Shown here: in pieces, positions 34,940-48,600 of the stretch
How positions within the stretch are numbered: the stretch's first letter is position 1
Layout: every line of letters starts with the position of its first letter
Assembly: GCA_023014335.1 (NCBI GenBank)
Contig: JAECYW010000029.1
Coordinates: 558,001-622,000 of the forward strand
From: Galerina marginata
Lineage: Eukaryota; Basidiomycota; Agaricomycetes; Agaricales; Galerinaceae
DNA: 64,000 nt
Direction: 5' to 3'
Translations under genes and position numbers: made by a program
Notes under the pieces: model-generated
Databases searched by the model: none
The model's input: only the letters and a program-made list of their open reading frames with translations
What the model was told of the DNA's origin: nothing

Positions 34940-37900
34940 TGAGTGAGCCTGCGAGAAACTAGGCAGCTACATCACGATGGTCATGTAAACCTTACTTACT
35001 GAGGGACGGGCGAAGGGAACCAAAGCAGGAAATAGGCCAATCAAAGGCAACCAAATGGAAATGAGAGAGAAATATTTCTCGGACAGATGACTCGGAGGAC
35101 AGAGCTTCATCTTTTACATCTCAGCAATCATGCTTGCAACAGCACCAAAGGTGTGGAGAAGAGTGTGATTGCGGGCAATAGATGAACGTTCCGTCGTGCG
35201 AAGTGACTTTCGCGAATTTCACGACGGGGATTAAGTACATCCTGAAGATAGGGAAGGAGAGGTGGAGCATTGACAACATATGTAGGTCGTCAGAAAAATT
35301 GGATCGAGAGATACAAATTCAAATGGGGTTTTCTGGTTGGAGGAAAGGGATACCAAGAACGGACTGGAGTGAATGAGAGGGGAGTTGAGTACTTACTGAG
35401 GATCCATTCATGCTTAATAGAATTAAAGGTCGTCGATGACCACTGATAGCGCTAAAATACCATTTGAATGGTAAAGCGAGTAGGTAGTATCGCTCGATTG
35501 GCGAACTTGACGAGCGGCTGACTATGAACAGCTTGAACTTCGAGCGGAGCAAGGTCGTGCTTCTGATATAATATCTGTATGAGGCTCAAGGGGGAAAATT
35601 TTGAGCTGGAAATTAAACGAGGTCAGAGAGAGTACTCACCGAACATGCGGCATCGCTTCCCGGTAAAATCTCTAGAGAACGCGGGTGCGTATAGAAACGA
35701 CTTTCGACTTTCTTCAACGCCGGTAACAGCTTAGTGCCAGGAAAAGTAAGGAGAAGCCAGTCCACTGACCGCCCTGGCAGAGAAAAGTGACTGGAGAGGC
35801 AACCGACACACTCGACGGCTGGGAGGAGAAGTGCGACGTGGAAATATCAAATATGCCGGTGCTATTCCACGGTAGGATGGAGGCTTTCTCGTAGGTGCAA
35901 AGTCGACGCGGGACACTGGTATGAACGAAATGGACTCACGACTTTTGTTCAAGCTTTACCTCCGAATCGGAGTCAATGTTCCCTAGGTGATATCGTAATA
36001 AACTGTCAATAGGCAGGACAGAGCAGGAGGAACAAACCAAATCTAACATTAATCGTATAAGTCAGGGAGGGTATTGGAGCTTGAAGGCTGATATATCGTA
36101 CCTACATCGACTATAGAAACTGTGAGCAAAGCCTGTAAATATGCGCCGGACTCGACTCAGAAGGTATAATCAGGTTATTGGTACAATCGGGATCAAAACA
36201 CGACGGTGTCTTGATGAACTTCGGGGAATAGATCCTGCTATCGTTAAAGGCACACAGCCTGGCTCGAAGCGTATGATGTTTGGAAAGTTGCATTGCCACC
36301 GTCGTGCGATCCGATATGAACACTGAGCTGGACGCCGTGCAGGAGATTAGGAAGGGAGGGTATGATAAAGCGCATATGTCAGAGGAGAAACTGAACGGCA
36401 AGACCGAAAGGAGTAGATGATGTTGACGAGGATCCAAAAAGTGACGAACGGTATCGCGAGCCAGCGGGGGCGTTCGAACGACGAGAAGTAATGCAAATGA
36501 TTGGTTTGAATGATGAACCCGGTATTAGGAGTGCATTGAAGATAACGGAACCAGAGGGAGTAAGCTGAGACCAAGCTGCAATCGTGCTCAAAAAGAACAT
36601 CGCCAAGAGCCTAAGCACCAACTGAGGGGTCCAAGATATAGAGAAAGTAGTGCTAGAGCCTAGCTGATTCGATCGCATACATACAGACGACGCCAGAAGA
36701 TGGAGAAAAAGCTGTCTCAGTCCTTCAAGCATCCTGTAAGTGCGAATTCTTCAACGAGGCTGAAGATCTGAATCTTGAGTAAAGGATAGAACTTGACGAA
36801 TGAAGAGGGAGATGGAGATGTAATCGTCGTGAGGAACACGAATAGAAATTGCCAACGATGAGGCGAGTGTGGACCTCCGTAAGGATGAGGGGGGTGGGAA
36901 GGAGAGTCGAGACATTATTCACGAGCATATGGAGCGGAGTACGATGCCCATCAGATTAGATTGCGGCAATTGATATGACCGGTGCCGTCAGTGGCTGACC
37001 CGACCAGTCCGATTTTTGACCTTCTCCAGATCACAACACTACGCGTCTTTGATGCCCATTTTTTGCTTGGGATCTTGGCTTGGACGTCCATATTTGCCTG
37101 TTTACTATCTACATGATCCCGCGCCAATGAAACTGCTGGTGATTCAGACGCGACGAACGCGTGTGTCAATACCTTGGGCTTCTTCGCTGTTGGTTGGCTG
37201 GTTTGTCGTAATGGGTCCTACTACAAGCGTCGAAGGAGAGCAAAAGGAAGATAACGGGAGAAAGAACGACTAGCTCTACTCGCAGTCGAAGGCCAGTTTG
37301 ACCTGCGCCGTAAACGAAACGTGGTTCGTCATTCTCTCTTTTGTCTTATCAGTGCTTACCTTGTCCTTCAGTTCTGACGTTCCCCGTATTAGCCACCCTG
37401 CGCTGTAGGAGGGCACTGGCTCCTACGACTGGCTCCATTTGCCTCAGTGCAGGCAGTACCTAGCGCATCGAAAATGAGACGACGAACGCGACGGCTGTCT
37501 CTCCACGATACCAAACTCAGTCATAAGAAAAGCAGTTGCTCTCGTGGTCGGTACGTGTCCTCCTTTGTCAAACGTGAGTTTTTTGGACAGATTCCTAATA
37601 ACATCTCCGTTCCGTTTTGTTTCAGGCGCGATGGACTCGTGCGTCAACCTGACCCGCTTCATATCGGTTTCCAGCTCGAATCAAAGCTCGCTGAAGTTTG
37701 TATCCTTCCCGTGTTTCTGTTTCTTGTGCTCAGCCCGAGTTTAGGTGCGAACGGGAGTGAGAGCCGCAGTTTTTCGTCATTTCTACCTCCTTCCTTCCCT
37801 CCCAACGCCCGGCCCCCGAGTTGGTGATACTGCTCGCGCTAGGTCATGACTCAACTATCCTCGTACGTGTATATTTCGTCAAACATTAGTTTTTGGACAG

Positions 37901-39080
37901 CCTTCTGATAGCATTTCCGTTCTGTTTTTCTTCAGGTGCGATGAGCTCTATCTGGCCCGCTTCATATCGGTTTCAACTCGACTTCGCTCGGGTCTTGCCA
38001 TCTCTCGCAAAACCCACCCACCCGACCGCCCGTCGTGCCTGCAACATGCAGCGTACACGCGCCGTCTGCCTTCCGTCCCCCTCTCCTTTTCCGAACGGCG
38101 TCTGTGGCCCGGGGAACCTTGCTTTCCAGGAGTCTGCGCTGCTGCTGCTGCTGCTAGTTCAAGCGCTCCTTGTGCGAAGCCCGGGTGGAGCTGAAGCTAG
38201 AACCATGTTTTTTTCTGCGCTTCACCTCCGTGCCTCCCTCCTTCCTGCCACCCCGAGTTCCCAGGTGGTGCTCGGGCTCGTGCTTAAGCTCGCGTTGGGT
38301 CAGGTTAGGACGAAGCCTGCACCGGGTATGTGTATAGTTGGACTATTTTTTTCGGGTGAAGCTCTCAGGATACCTTCCGTTTTGTTTTTCTTCTAGTTCG
38401 ATGAACTCACGGGCAGCGCAATCGACTGCCTCTCTGTCTCCTCGATTTCAAACTTAAGCTCGAGCTGCAGCTACAGCTTGAGCTCCAGCCCGTCACCACC
38501 CGACCTGCTTACTCCTCCTGATGTCGTCGTCGATGAAGTGGTCAAATGCCTGGAGAGCTTTGAACGACAATTAATCATTCTGTATGTTACTTTTTTATAC
38601 TCGCATTCGTAGCGGTCAACCTGATATCGGTATCCTTAACAGCATTCAGTGAGGTTTCATCCTTACGCCTTTCCTCATGTCTACGATGTTTATATCCACC
38701 GCCACCACGTCCATGTACACGTACCGAATACCTTCTGCTCGTCCGCGCCGTCAGCCAGGGCTAGAGCTAGCACCTTGCGCGCAAAGTATAATTACCTACG
38801 AATGCTGCTACCAAAGCCAGTACCGATTACCCCACGCTTCTGTCGTTGACGCTTCCCAGCTGGCGATTTTCCAGCTGTCAGCCCGCGCCGAGCCCTGCCT
38901 GCGAGTCTGCGCTAAGGCTGGGTCGCCGGGTGCTGGATGAAATAAAAGTAGATGGAGGTTCACCTTCATATTTCTGCTCTTGGCTCCTTCTTATCGTGTT
39001 CGTATTCACGCTCTCGTATGGATTCATTTTCACTCGCCTGGTGTACTTTATTGTCCTCGAACTTGTACTTGTCTAGGTTC
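34940..39080. repeat. Large diverged direct repeat, copy A (about 4.1 kb)
   Basis: Collinear with about 44880-48600 at an offset of roughly 9.8-9.9 kb. Anchors: ATTGGATCGAGAGA near 35299 and 45189, CTAACATT(A/G)ATCGTATAAGT near 36043 and 45818, and TGGAGCGGAGTACGAT near 36930 and 46757 followed by the shared CATCAGATTAGATT and GGCAATTGATAT. On the minus strand both copies hold similar, stop-broken open stretches with hydrophobic segments (near 36350-36570 and 46180-46390), suggesting relics of a membrane-protein gene. No such gene is intact. The right third contains the cassette array listed separately. Element class unknown. Confidence 0.7.
37550..38480 (+). repeat. Short array of cassettes with intron-like borders (copy A)
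   Basis: Three successive units are marked by a GTACGTGT/GTATGTGTA-type start, a TTTTTGGACAG-like stretch and an acceptor-like TTTCTTCAGGTGCGATGA end, at about 37622, 37935 and 38395. Spacings are about 310 and 455 bp. The same cassette is expanded at 49080-51660. A CTGCTGCTG run lies at 38140-38156. Confidence 0.65.
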
Positions 39081-40330
39081 TCACTAAATGACAGCGTTGC
39101 ATTGCATCCCTAGTAGCGCTCGATTGGAAGCGGTCAAAACCCTACAACGTTACTAACTGTTTGATGGGCACCTCCGCATTCTATCTCTAATTATTCGGAC
39201 AAAGTCATGTAGTGTGGACGCCAATATTGAAGCAGAATTAATTCATCTTTAACCGAATCTGAAAGAATAATACCACTTCAGTGTTGCCTGTACCGCGGCG
39301 GCCAGTTGGGGGTTTGACTCCTGTTACACCCAATTATACCCCTCATCTATCCACCCATTCATCTGTCCGTCTATCTATGGATTCATTCACCCATCCATAC
39401 ATTTTTTCACCCGTGAAAAGCGGTTTGAAGTACATAGCACATCGCCGTGGACTTACACTCATTTTCCGAGTCGCCGACCACTAAATTTTCAGGGATGCCG
39501 GACTATTAACACCATTCTCGCAATCCGGCTTTGATAGGCGTAGGGCGTTAAGTAAACCCGACCCCACTGTCCCTGGACAATATGTCATAATATTTTGTCG
39601 ATAAAAGTTCATAAAACCGAATATTTTTAGGTTTTCTGTGTCACAATCCGACGTCCTCGCAGTCGGACCTGGTGGGGGGCCAAGCAGGCATAAGTACGCT
39701 GGCGGCCGAACTGGCAAGGCTAGGAACAAGGTCAGGTAGGCGTGCACGCAAATCCTGACGCAGTGGCAGGTGTCAAACAACTTTAACAAGGTGATTCGGC
39801 CAGCGTGAGCGTGAGGGGAGTGCCTCCACACCTGCAGTGCCACTGATGCCATCTAATCTACCTAAGTATCTAATCTAATATCCTGTGAAGATCGGGTCAA
39901 AGATCACACCGGCGGTGAGGAAGTTCGCGAATACTAACATTGGACGATGTGTGAACGCGCAGCTCCAATAAGTATTCGTCCGATTCCATCGTCTCTGGGG
40001 AAGTTGCGTCACAAAAAGAATCAAAGAAAAGTAAATTTGGATTGACCACGGCATGGTAATTATGCGTGGGTGGGTGTCTTCTCAATCCCACGGCCAAATT
40101 AATCTCTCTACCGTATGTATCGCGCACTTGCCTGACGGCGGGCCTGCTCAACGGAGTCGGAGTCGACCCGCCTCCGAACCTGCATGGACCTCAGATACTA
40201 ATTGATTAATTGATAGTCACTGTCTCAGTGTCTGTCGGGTTGTTTATCTGCCATTCGGTTAAGTTACGACCTGTTTTACGTTGGCTCGCGGACGACTTGA
40301 ATACCGAATTTTTCCTTACCACGCATGGAT
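39045..40330 (-). repeat. Dispersed repeat R1, copy 2 (inverted relative to 1-1310)
   Basis: Reverse complement of the first 1.3 kb of the window with many substitutions and small gaps. The block includes the ATCCACCCATTC run at about 39348-39402, which matches the ATGGATGGATGGA run near 1003. It abuts the right end of copy A of the large repeat. No gene is intact. Confidence 0.75.
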
Positions 40331-40624
40331 ATTGTACGGAGGAATTTTGAGGGACAGAGCTTGACTGACAGGCTTAAGACACCTTTTCTCTCTAAACCCG
40401 ACGTACTGTTTTGAATCGTGCTGGTGGCGAGTAACACTTCAGGTTTGCCACGATAAAGAAGATCGTTACTGTTACTCAACCTCCTTGAGTACTCTCTCTG
40501 CACTTCACACACGGACTGTGTGGGCTCTGAGAAATGCGACATGCGACTTTTCTTCTTTGACACATCTTTTTTGGTTGAGGTGGATTTTCCGGGCATTCAT
40601 GTAACCATGTTCAATATTCCTCCG

Positions 40625-42200
40625 TCCCCAATTAGTTCTCGAGTTCAATCTTGAAGCCTTTGAGGTACTTCCATCTTAAAATAATTTATTCAAGGTACCA
40701 CGGTGCTCTAGCCAGTCTGTCCAAGTTCATGGAAGCCGTTCCATATATCTGTGTATGCATTCCTACAATAGCGTCACAGCTACGAATACTGTTCCCGTAA
40801 ATCAACTCTACCTAGGCTTATATTGAGTAGCATCACCTGGTTAACCTTGAACTTTTTCGCTTTGCCTTGAAATTTCCGTGACCTGAAGGGCAACTCGTTA
40901 GCCAATCAGTTGGATCACACGCTAGCTTTTCGTTTGTCGGCAGCTGCATTTTTCATTTGCCACTGGCTTCGACTTCCTCCGCTTTTTTCGCCTGTAAAAG
41001 CAGAAAAAGCCAATATTAGTCTTCTGATGCCCAATTATCTGCGCTCTGCACTTGTACTGTCGGCCATTTTAGCAATGCGCCTTTTTCTTCTGTGACACGT
41101 CTTTTGAAGCCAATGCGGTTTGTCGAACTTTATCTGGCGGTCCAAAAGTTAGATCCAATGCTCCGTACCCAGTCTGGAATGTTCGCCGTTATCGTGATGT
41201 TGTTGCTTTGCTTTGCTTCCGATTCGAAAGAATTCTGCGTTCACATCTCATTCTCATCCTTGACGTTCGACCTGGAAGCCTTTTCTCTGCTTTGTCTACG
41301 TTTTGAAATTCAGTCTTCTGAGTCCACGAAGAGATTTCTCGAGTTCTATCTTGAAAACATTGCGGCGCTCTCGTTTTGAAATAATTTACTGCTCTTCATG
41401 CCTCGTGCCAGCTCTGAAATTCTCGACGTTAGATAATGAAGTCCCTGCCGTGCTTTGCACCAAATCTGGAGTAATCCGCTGTTCAATATTTCATCCTCGG
41501 GCACGCGGGCACGGATTGGAACTTCTCGACGTCCCATCTTGAAACCTTTTCTTTTCTCCTCTTCCATTCTGCAATAATAGTATGTTGTTCATTATCTCTC
41601 GCCCTCCTACCCTGGTCAGAAGACTTTGACGTTCTATCTTGAAGTTTTTGCTCTACTTTGCTTCCTCTCTGAGATAGTCATTGTTATTTATATCTCCAAT
41701 CTATGTCTCCGGTCAGAAATTCTAGACGTTCGATTTTGAAGGCTTCACGCTGCTTCGTTTCCGAAACAACCCACCGTTCCTCATGCTCCATCCCCAGAAA
41801 GAACTCCTGCACGTTAGATCTGAGACCTTTGCTTTACTTCCTATCTGAGATAATTTCTGTTCGATATATCTAGTCCTATTTCTCCGGTCAACAATTCTCG
41901 ACGTTCAACGTCCAACATTGAAGCATTTGCCGTGTTTTTATTCTGAAATTCTTCTTTGTTCCTCATGGTTTCTCCTGGTCACAAGATCTCGATAATCTCA
42001 TCTATCTCGAAGCCTTTTTCTTGCCCCCAATCTGAATGAAATATCTCAACCTCCGTCCTGGTCAGAAAATTTCGACGTTTAAAATTGAAGTCTTGTCCTT
42101 ACCCTTCCGTCTTCCGAGGTGATGGTCTATCGATTATTATACCTCGTCTTCTCACATAGGTCAGAAGCTCTTGACGTTCTCCTGTGGAACCTTCGTGTGA
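40625..42200 (+). repeat. Degenerate minisatellite, period about 95 bp
   Basis: A motif of the form TTCTCGACGTTC(G/T)ATCTTGAAG recurs at roughly 41261, 41338, 41427, 41525, 41628, 41727, 41812, 41897, 41987, 42074 and 42170, that is every 77-103 bp, with an isolated early copy near 40640. Between the motifs the units share CTTTGCTTCC, (T)CTGAGATAAT and CCTCGTCCTGGTCAG-like blocks. Units are too diverged and no spacer/repeat regularity exists for a CRISPR. No coding capacity is evident. Confidence 0.75.
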
Positions 42201-44879
42201 TTCTATTTAGGAAAAATAGCTCAATGTTTATCGCAATCACGATGGACCATTTGTCATTAAATTTGGACTGAGGCAGGGTCTCGAGTCCGACTCCCCATCG
42301 AGCGTCTCAAAATTTTCGCTTTGCCACCAAAAAGAGTATCCCCGCCTCGATTCTGCTGGTCATATGTGCATCTGTCCTTTCCATGGACGAGATTATATGG
42401 GTTATCTGCACCCTGTGAGGAGGAGATGCGGCTCGTTAGGTGCTAGTATTTGGTCACAAGTCTCGCATTGACTTGTCCATGTGAGTAAGCCATATTTTAG
42501 TCAATAGAACATTATTTTACACTAAATAGACAAAGAAATAATAGCTAGCTACCCTCTCTAGTATGAATGGGCTCTCGGTACGGGTGAGAGTCGAGTCCGA
42601 ATCGTTCTTCATTGAGGTGCCTAATAATTGCTTTACATATGACCTTATTTCACCAAGGAGTCCTAAGAGATATCGAATTTCTTGGATAAGAGAGTCGTTG
42701 GGATTACTTTGGAATATACTGTACCCTGCGCCAACTCTGCGCGGTGAGATACCCTAAGGCTAGGAACTAGCATGAGTTAGAATGAAAATAGCCGCCGAGT
42801 TAGACGCCCGTGACGGAACGCCTGCACCAAGCACTTACAACCAAAATGCGGCGAGGACTGATAGAAGGTAGCAAACTAATGGATCTACTACTCGAGTAAG
42901 CGCCGTCCATATGCTTGGCTTATGAGATTAACTTTGTGCCTTGAATGAGAGCGGGAACGAGCGCTCGATGTCTATGTTCAATTGTCGTCATTCTTGGGGC
43001 CTGAAAAAGTATGGCAGACATAGCAGTGAATTGGGAAGGTGACTAGTTTCACGGCTCACCTCAATTGAGTCTGTATTTGCTCCTCCGAAAACTGTGGTAA
43101 ATTGGGATATGGTTTGAAACCGGTACTTCAAAGGTGGTATATACCGAATCGGTTTCATCTGTACATTCTATTTTACTGTTGACCTTCTAATCTTTCCTTT
43201 GAATAGTATAATATGGTGCTTCCTGACTGCAGCTATCATACTCGCGTTATGCGTCTGCGAGTATGGGCGAATGCACGGATTTAGTCGACAATGGACGCCA
43301 CTGGTTAGTTTGTACTGGTTTGAGTCAATCAAACTGGACTTTGGGTGGTTGAGAATGGGGCAGGGACCATCTGGATCTTGTCAGAAAATCTGGGCAATTA
43401 ACTTGTTCCGGCAAGGCTCATAGAGGTCCAAGGGAACACTGCGACGTTATATTCTTGTTAGAGCTATTTTGCGTATATGGTTGGACGGCGTGATTCAGAT
43501 TTTCATCAGCAGAGTTTAACGCAGCTTAACGCGGATCTCGGCGGTATCATGTAATATTACCTTTCAGGCAAAAAATGATAGCGGCGGGGGCAAACTAGAT
43601 TGATAGAATTAAATGCTCTAAACGGGACACACTCACTCTGCTGTGTCAAGCACTTTGACCATTAGGAGTATGCGCCGAGATAATTATAATTGTTGGACAG
43701 TAGGATTAATAACGTTACTGAGCCCTGTCTACTTAACGTGGATAGATTAATTAATGGAGGTGATCCACGGTTTTGGGACGCGATTGAAGAATTCGTGTGG
43801 TCGCCATTCGGGGGTCGTAGAACAGGAGAATTAAATCCATCGGGATGTCACAAGAACAACATTTTCTGGCCAGGCAGTTGGGATAAAGAGCTCTTATGGT
43901 AAAGCGGTTTTTTCAACTTTGATCTACTGCCGTAGGCGGCCCGTACTAGTGTCGTACAATCCGTTTCCGAGTTCTTCCACTGTAGACCTTAATTTCCCTC
44001 CTTACCGTGCTTTCTAGACAGAAATAGTTATCAATCTTTCTGGACATAGTGGGGACAGCTGACACTTTTCGTTTCTGCATTACTCCAGCGTTTACTTTCT
44101 TTTCTCTCCTTTGTTGGAGACTTGAAGTTGAAATGTGGACTTGAGGATTTAGATTGGAGTAAGAGTACCGGAATACCTGAAACACCAGCGACCATTTTTA
44201 TCAAAGGAGTGGAGCTCTCGGATCCGGGTGGTTTCCTGCCAGACCAAATTTAACTGCACAGGCGATGATGGGTAAGAGCAAATACACGAGTCTACTTGAC
44301 AACGATGTGAAAGCTGAATTTTGAACGATGCAACAAGGTCGAGTAATTCTTAAAAAGAAAGGTACGGAAATGGACAAAAGGAAATTCGTACAACCGTTTT
44401 ACCAGAACTTCGCGTGTTGCGAAAAGCCAGCATGCGAATTTATGCTAATTCGCATCATAGCTCCCTCCCCGTGAACCAGTATTATATAAAACTCGATACA
44501 TATGTAGTATATATCTATGTAATCCTTTATACAAAAAATTATGACCGCCGTATTGCATTGAAAGCGGTAGTACGAGCTCGCACGCTGGGAGGCTGTTCAA
44601 GTTAGGCTGTTCCCACGACTTACGTCTGCCGTCGCATTCAGAAAAGCTTGCGCGGAAACGGCGGCAGCCTCCTTGGGATAAAAGTTCAGAGAGAAAGTTG
44701 TTAGTAGTCATACATTCTATAGCCGAAAATTATTTTTAACACCTTAAACCAAGAAATGAATGATCCATGAGGCATTCAGTTGTGTCAAATGAACCGGGCA
44801 GTCCAGGGTAGCCCTTCTCTGATTGAGTGGAGTGGTCTCCTAATACAAATTTGTTATACCGTGTTCAACGAGTAGCCTA
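42201..44879. other. Intergenic, no gene seen (about 2.7 kb)
   Basis: Short open stretches (for example 43199-43423 and 43690-43902) lack conserved motifs or linked splice sites. No repeat pairing was recognised. The stretch 44470-44560 is very AT-rich. Confidence 0.45.
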
Positions 44880-47800
44880 CTATGTAAGGCTTATGATCGG
44901 CCGTTGAGCGACGAGCGAACGAGACCAATAGCACAGTCAAAGGTAACCAAATCTAAGTAGTAGGAAGGCATGTTTAGGATAGATAACTCGAACGACAGAA
45001 CGTTTTTCAACATACAAAAAATCATGCTCACAACAGGTGCCTGAAGGCGCATGGCGGAGAGCATGATTGTATGCAATAATCGAAAGCTCTGTCGTGCAGT
45101 CCACCGATGACTTTCGAGAATTCCAGGACAGGAATCAGACGGCGAAAAAGGGAAGAGGAAGTGGAAAGAAAAATGTGGAGGTAGGATGTCGGCAAAATTG
45201 GATCGAGAGACAGGAATTCGAGGTAGGGGTTCGGTGTGGAGGAACCGTGGTGTGAAGAGTGGGAACAATTTGGAAGGGGAGAATAGGATACTTACTCAAG
45301 CCAAATTTGTCCTGGATCAAATTGACAGACCTCGATAGCGCTAAATGTGAGCAGTACAGCCAGTTCAGTGAACGTGAAACACGGCTCGATTGGCGAACTT
45401 GAAGAGCGACTCACGTAGGAAGGTAGAAGCGCGATCTGAGCAAGAGGGTGATTCATATCGATATATGAGACTAAAGAGCAAAACAATTAAAGCCGGAATT
45501 TGAACAGGGCCGGAGAGAGTAGACACCAAATACCAGACATTCGACTACCGCCTCCTGATGAAAGACTTCCAGATAATATGCGCGGATAGAAATGGCCCTG
45601 ACTTTCTTCAACGCCAGTAACAGCTTGGCGTCCGGAGAAAGCGAGGAGAAGCCTCCTCTACTGACAAACCCCGGTTAGAACAGTGCAGATCGAGGCTCTT
45701 TTAGTAGGTGAAAAATTGACGCAGTGCACTGGGAGACTGAACGAATTAAACCCGTAGATGTGGTTCAAGCTTTGGCTCCGATTCAGAATTGGTAGGCCAG
45801 ATCGAGTAGAGGAAAGAATCTAACATTGATCGTATAAGTTGGTGGAAATATAGATGGCTATATGTCGTACTCACCTCAACCAAAGGAACTGCGAGCGATA
45901 CCTACAGATATCCGTAGGCCTACCATGACATATTTTGTTCGGTACGGAGAACGGAGCACGACGAAAGAGAACTCAACTCCGTGCAATCTGGATGAAAAAA
46001 CGACGGCAGGCTTACCAACTATGCCAAAAAAATCATGCTTTCGCTGAAGGCACATAACCTTGTTCGAAGCGTATGATTTTGGGAAAGTTATGTTGCCGCC
46101 GTTGTGTGACTCGATTTGAACACTGAGCCAAGCGTCGTGCAGGAAGGTTATGAACGAGAGGGTATAGTGAAGCACAGATGTTATAGGAGAGAAAGAACTG
46201 CAAGGCCGCAAAAGTCGAAGATGAGGATCCGAAGAATCAAAAGTATCGCCGGCAGGGGTGGGGTGGATTGATTGACAATTTCGAACAACGACTTGTGGAG
46301 AAGTACTAGCTGGTAAGTCCGGTATGGAGAGTTCAGCGAGGTAATGAAATCAAAAGGAGCACCGTAAGCTGAGACCAAGCATATGAGCATGTAACCGTGC
46401 AGATTCGTGCTTAAAAGAGCGTCGCCAAGAGTATAAGTACCAATGGATGTAAGAGCAGAGCCAAAGGACAGGATAGCGCGCTAGAGTCCAGCAGTTTTAA
46501 TCACCTAGTACACACTCGCGGGTCCAAAACACCTCGAAAGAGCCGTTTCAATCCTTCCAACCTTCCGAAACCACGCGTCTGGACCTCGAGGAGCCTGCGG
46601 ACCTTGACCAAGCATACATAGTCTGTGTAGAATTTGAAGATGAAGATATAAAACCATGGCGAGGAGTTACGAATAGCGATGGCCAAAGATGAAGTGAGGA
46701 GGACCGCTTTAAGGATGAGGGAGTGGGAAGAAGAGAGACATTGTTCACAAGCAAATGGAGCGGAGTACGATAACCATCAGATTAGATTTCGGCAATTGAT
46801 ATTCCCGGTGCCGTCAGAGGCTGTGCTCGCCATCAGGCCCTTTTCGAGTTTCTGAACCACACAACTCTGTACATAACACTACGAAACGCGTCCTCGCTGC
46901 CCACTTTCCGCTTGAGATGCTGGCTCAGACGTCCGTGGTTGCTTTCTGTTCTCTACGTAAACTTGCTCCAACGGAACTGGTGGCGATTTAGACGCGACGT
47001 GTGCCCGTTTCAATGATTTTGTTATCGGCTATGTTCCGTTGGTTTGTTGTCGTGCAGGTCCTAGCACTAGCTTCTAAGGAGAGCAAGAGGAAGCATACGG
47101 GAAAGAGAACAAAGATAAGGAGGCTTTGACTCTGTTAGCAGTCGATGGCGAGTTTTGTCAGTTTCGAAAATGACATTTGGTTCGTCTTTCCTCCCTTTGT
47201 CATATCGTTCTCATTTCATTCTTCAGCTCTGGCGTTTCTTGTATCAGATGGCCTGCGCCCCAGGCCGGCATGGGCTCCAACGAGTAGCCCCATTCCCGCA
47301 ATTCCTAGCACACGGAAAACGAGCAGACGAGCCCGACGGCTGTCTCTCCTGGCACGGAACTCAGTCTGGCTAATACGAAGGCAGTCGCTTTCGTGGTCGA
47401 GTTCAAACGACCACGTCAACCACCTCTCTCCCTGCCACGTAGAGCTGCAGCCCTATCGGGCTCGCAGTACCGTTCCCGCCCTGCATTTCTCTCTTCCCAT
47501 GCAGCTCATCGTCGATGTCATCAACTGCACCTTCGCCCCAACATTAGCCTCAAGTACGACCGACGACTCAAAGCTCACGAAAGTACAGCTCAGGATCAGC
47601 TGCAGTCTGTAGCCTGTCCTGCCCTTCTCCCGGCCGTTTCTTATTCCCTGCCTCCCTTCCTTCCTCCTAACCCCTTCGTCCGTACAGATGCCTGCCGCCT
47701 CTTTCTCTTAATCCCCCCCTCTTTCTTCTTTTCCATTCAGACGCACATGTACATCGACATCGACGACGAGAATCCTCTCGTGCTCCTGCCCTGCGCGTTA

Positions 47801-48600
47801 ATATGCAGTGCAGTTGGCTTCGTCAAGCTTGAAGCTATCCTTAACTCACATCTCGCGGCGGGTTTACCGAACATGGGATGACGGACGACGGATACCCCCC
47901 GCCATCTTTCCCCTTCCTCTCCAAGTGGGATCTGAGCCGATCGTAATGATGCCGTGGATCATCTACTCCACTCGAATCGGGTGACGTGGAGGCGGCGGGT
48001 AAATTGGCCTAGCATTGAGCTGATGCTTGCTCTCTGGCCATCGCTCTCGAGCTGCTGCTGTCGTGTTCGACGCATATGCGCCGTACTACAGAGAGGTTAC
48101 CCTTCCTTTCCTTCCAAACGGGGTGGGTTATCGTTCGGATTCTGCATCCCGGAGGAGAAGAGCAGGTTCAACAGCCCCCACCTCCGCGCTCGATGCCTGG
48201 AGGCGGCTACGAGCTCGAGCAACCCCGCGTCGAATCCTTAAGCTTCGAGCCTCCACTGCAAACTCGACCTCAAGCTCATGGTCATGGTCTCGACGTGGCG
48301 AAGTTATAACATTGGGCGGGTATCGCATCGATGTGTGCTCGAGCTCGAGCCTGTTGTGGCGAAACGCTTCTCGTCGTCCCGCCCATTCCTCCTTCTCTCG
48401 CCCCCTGCTTTCTGCCCCAGTTGCCCTCGCCTGTTCCTCGTATAGCAGACAACGCACACGTCCGTCCTTCCTCCCATCCCTCAAGCTTCGTCCTGCACCT
48501 CTCCTCAACCGCCTCGTGGATGTTCAATATTTCGAATATCAATCTTCACTGCCTTGAAGGTAAGCTTGCTCCTGTTCTTAGCTCCTAGCGTCCCGCTTAT
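44880..48600. repeat. Large diverged direct repeat, copy B
   Basis: Partner of 34940-39080, same orientation. Similarity runs from the segment near 44930 (CAAAGGTAACCAAAT, against CAAAGGCAACCAAAT near 35042) through GGAGCGGAGTACGAT near 46758, and continues into cassette-type sequence after 47100. The minus-strand membrane-protein-like relic is also broken here. Identity looks moderate, so the duplication is old. Confidence 0.68.

Noticed and set aside
1..40330. R1 copies as LTRs of one retrotransposon
   Set aside because: The copies are inverted, no gag-pol reading frame lies between them, and no TG/CA ends or primer-binding site were seen.
40625..42200. Regularly spaced repeats that could suggest a CRISPR array
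   Set aside because: Unit sequences are degenerate, spacing varies by tens of bases, the whole unit is related rather than repeat plus unique spacer, and the DNA is eukaryotic.
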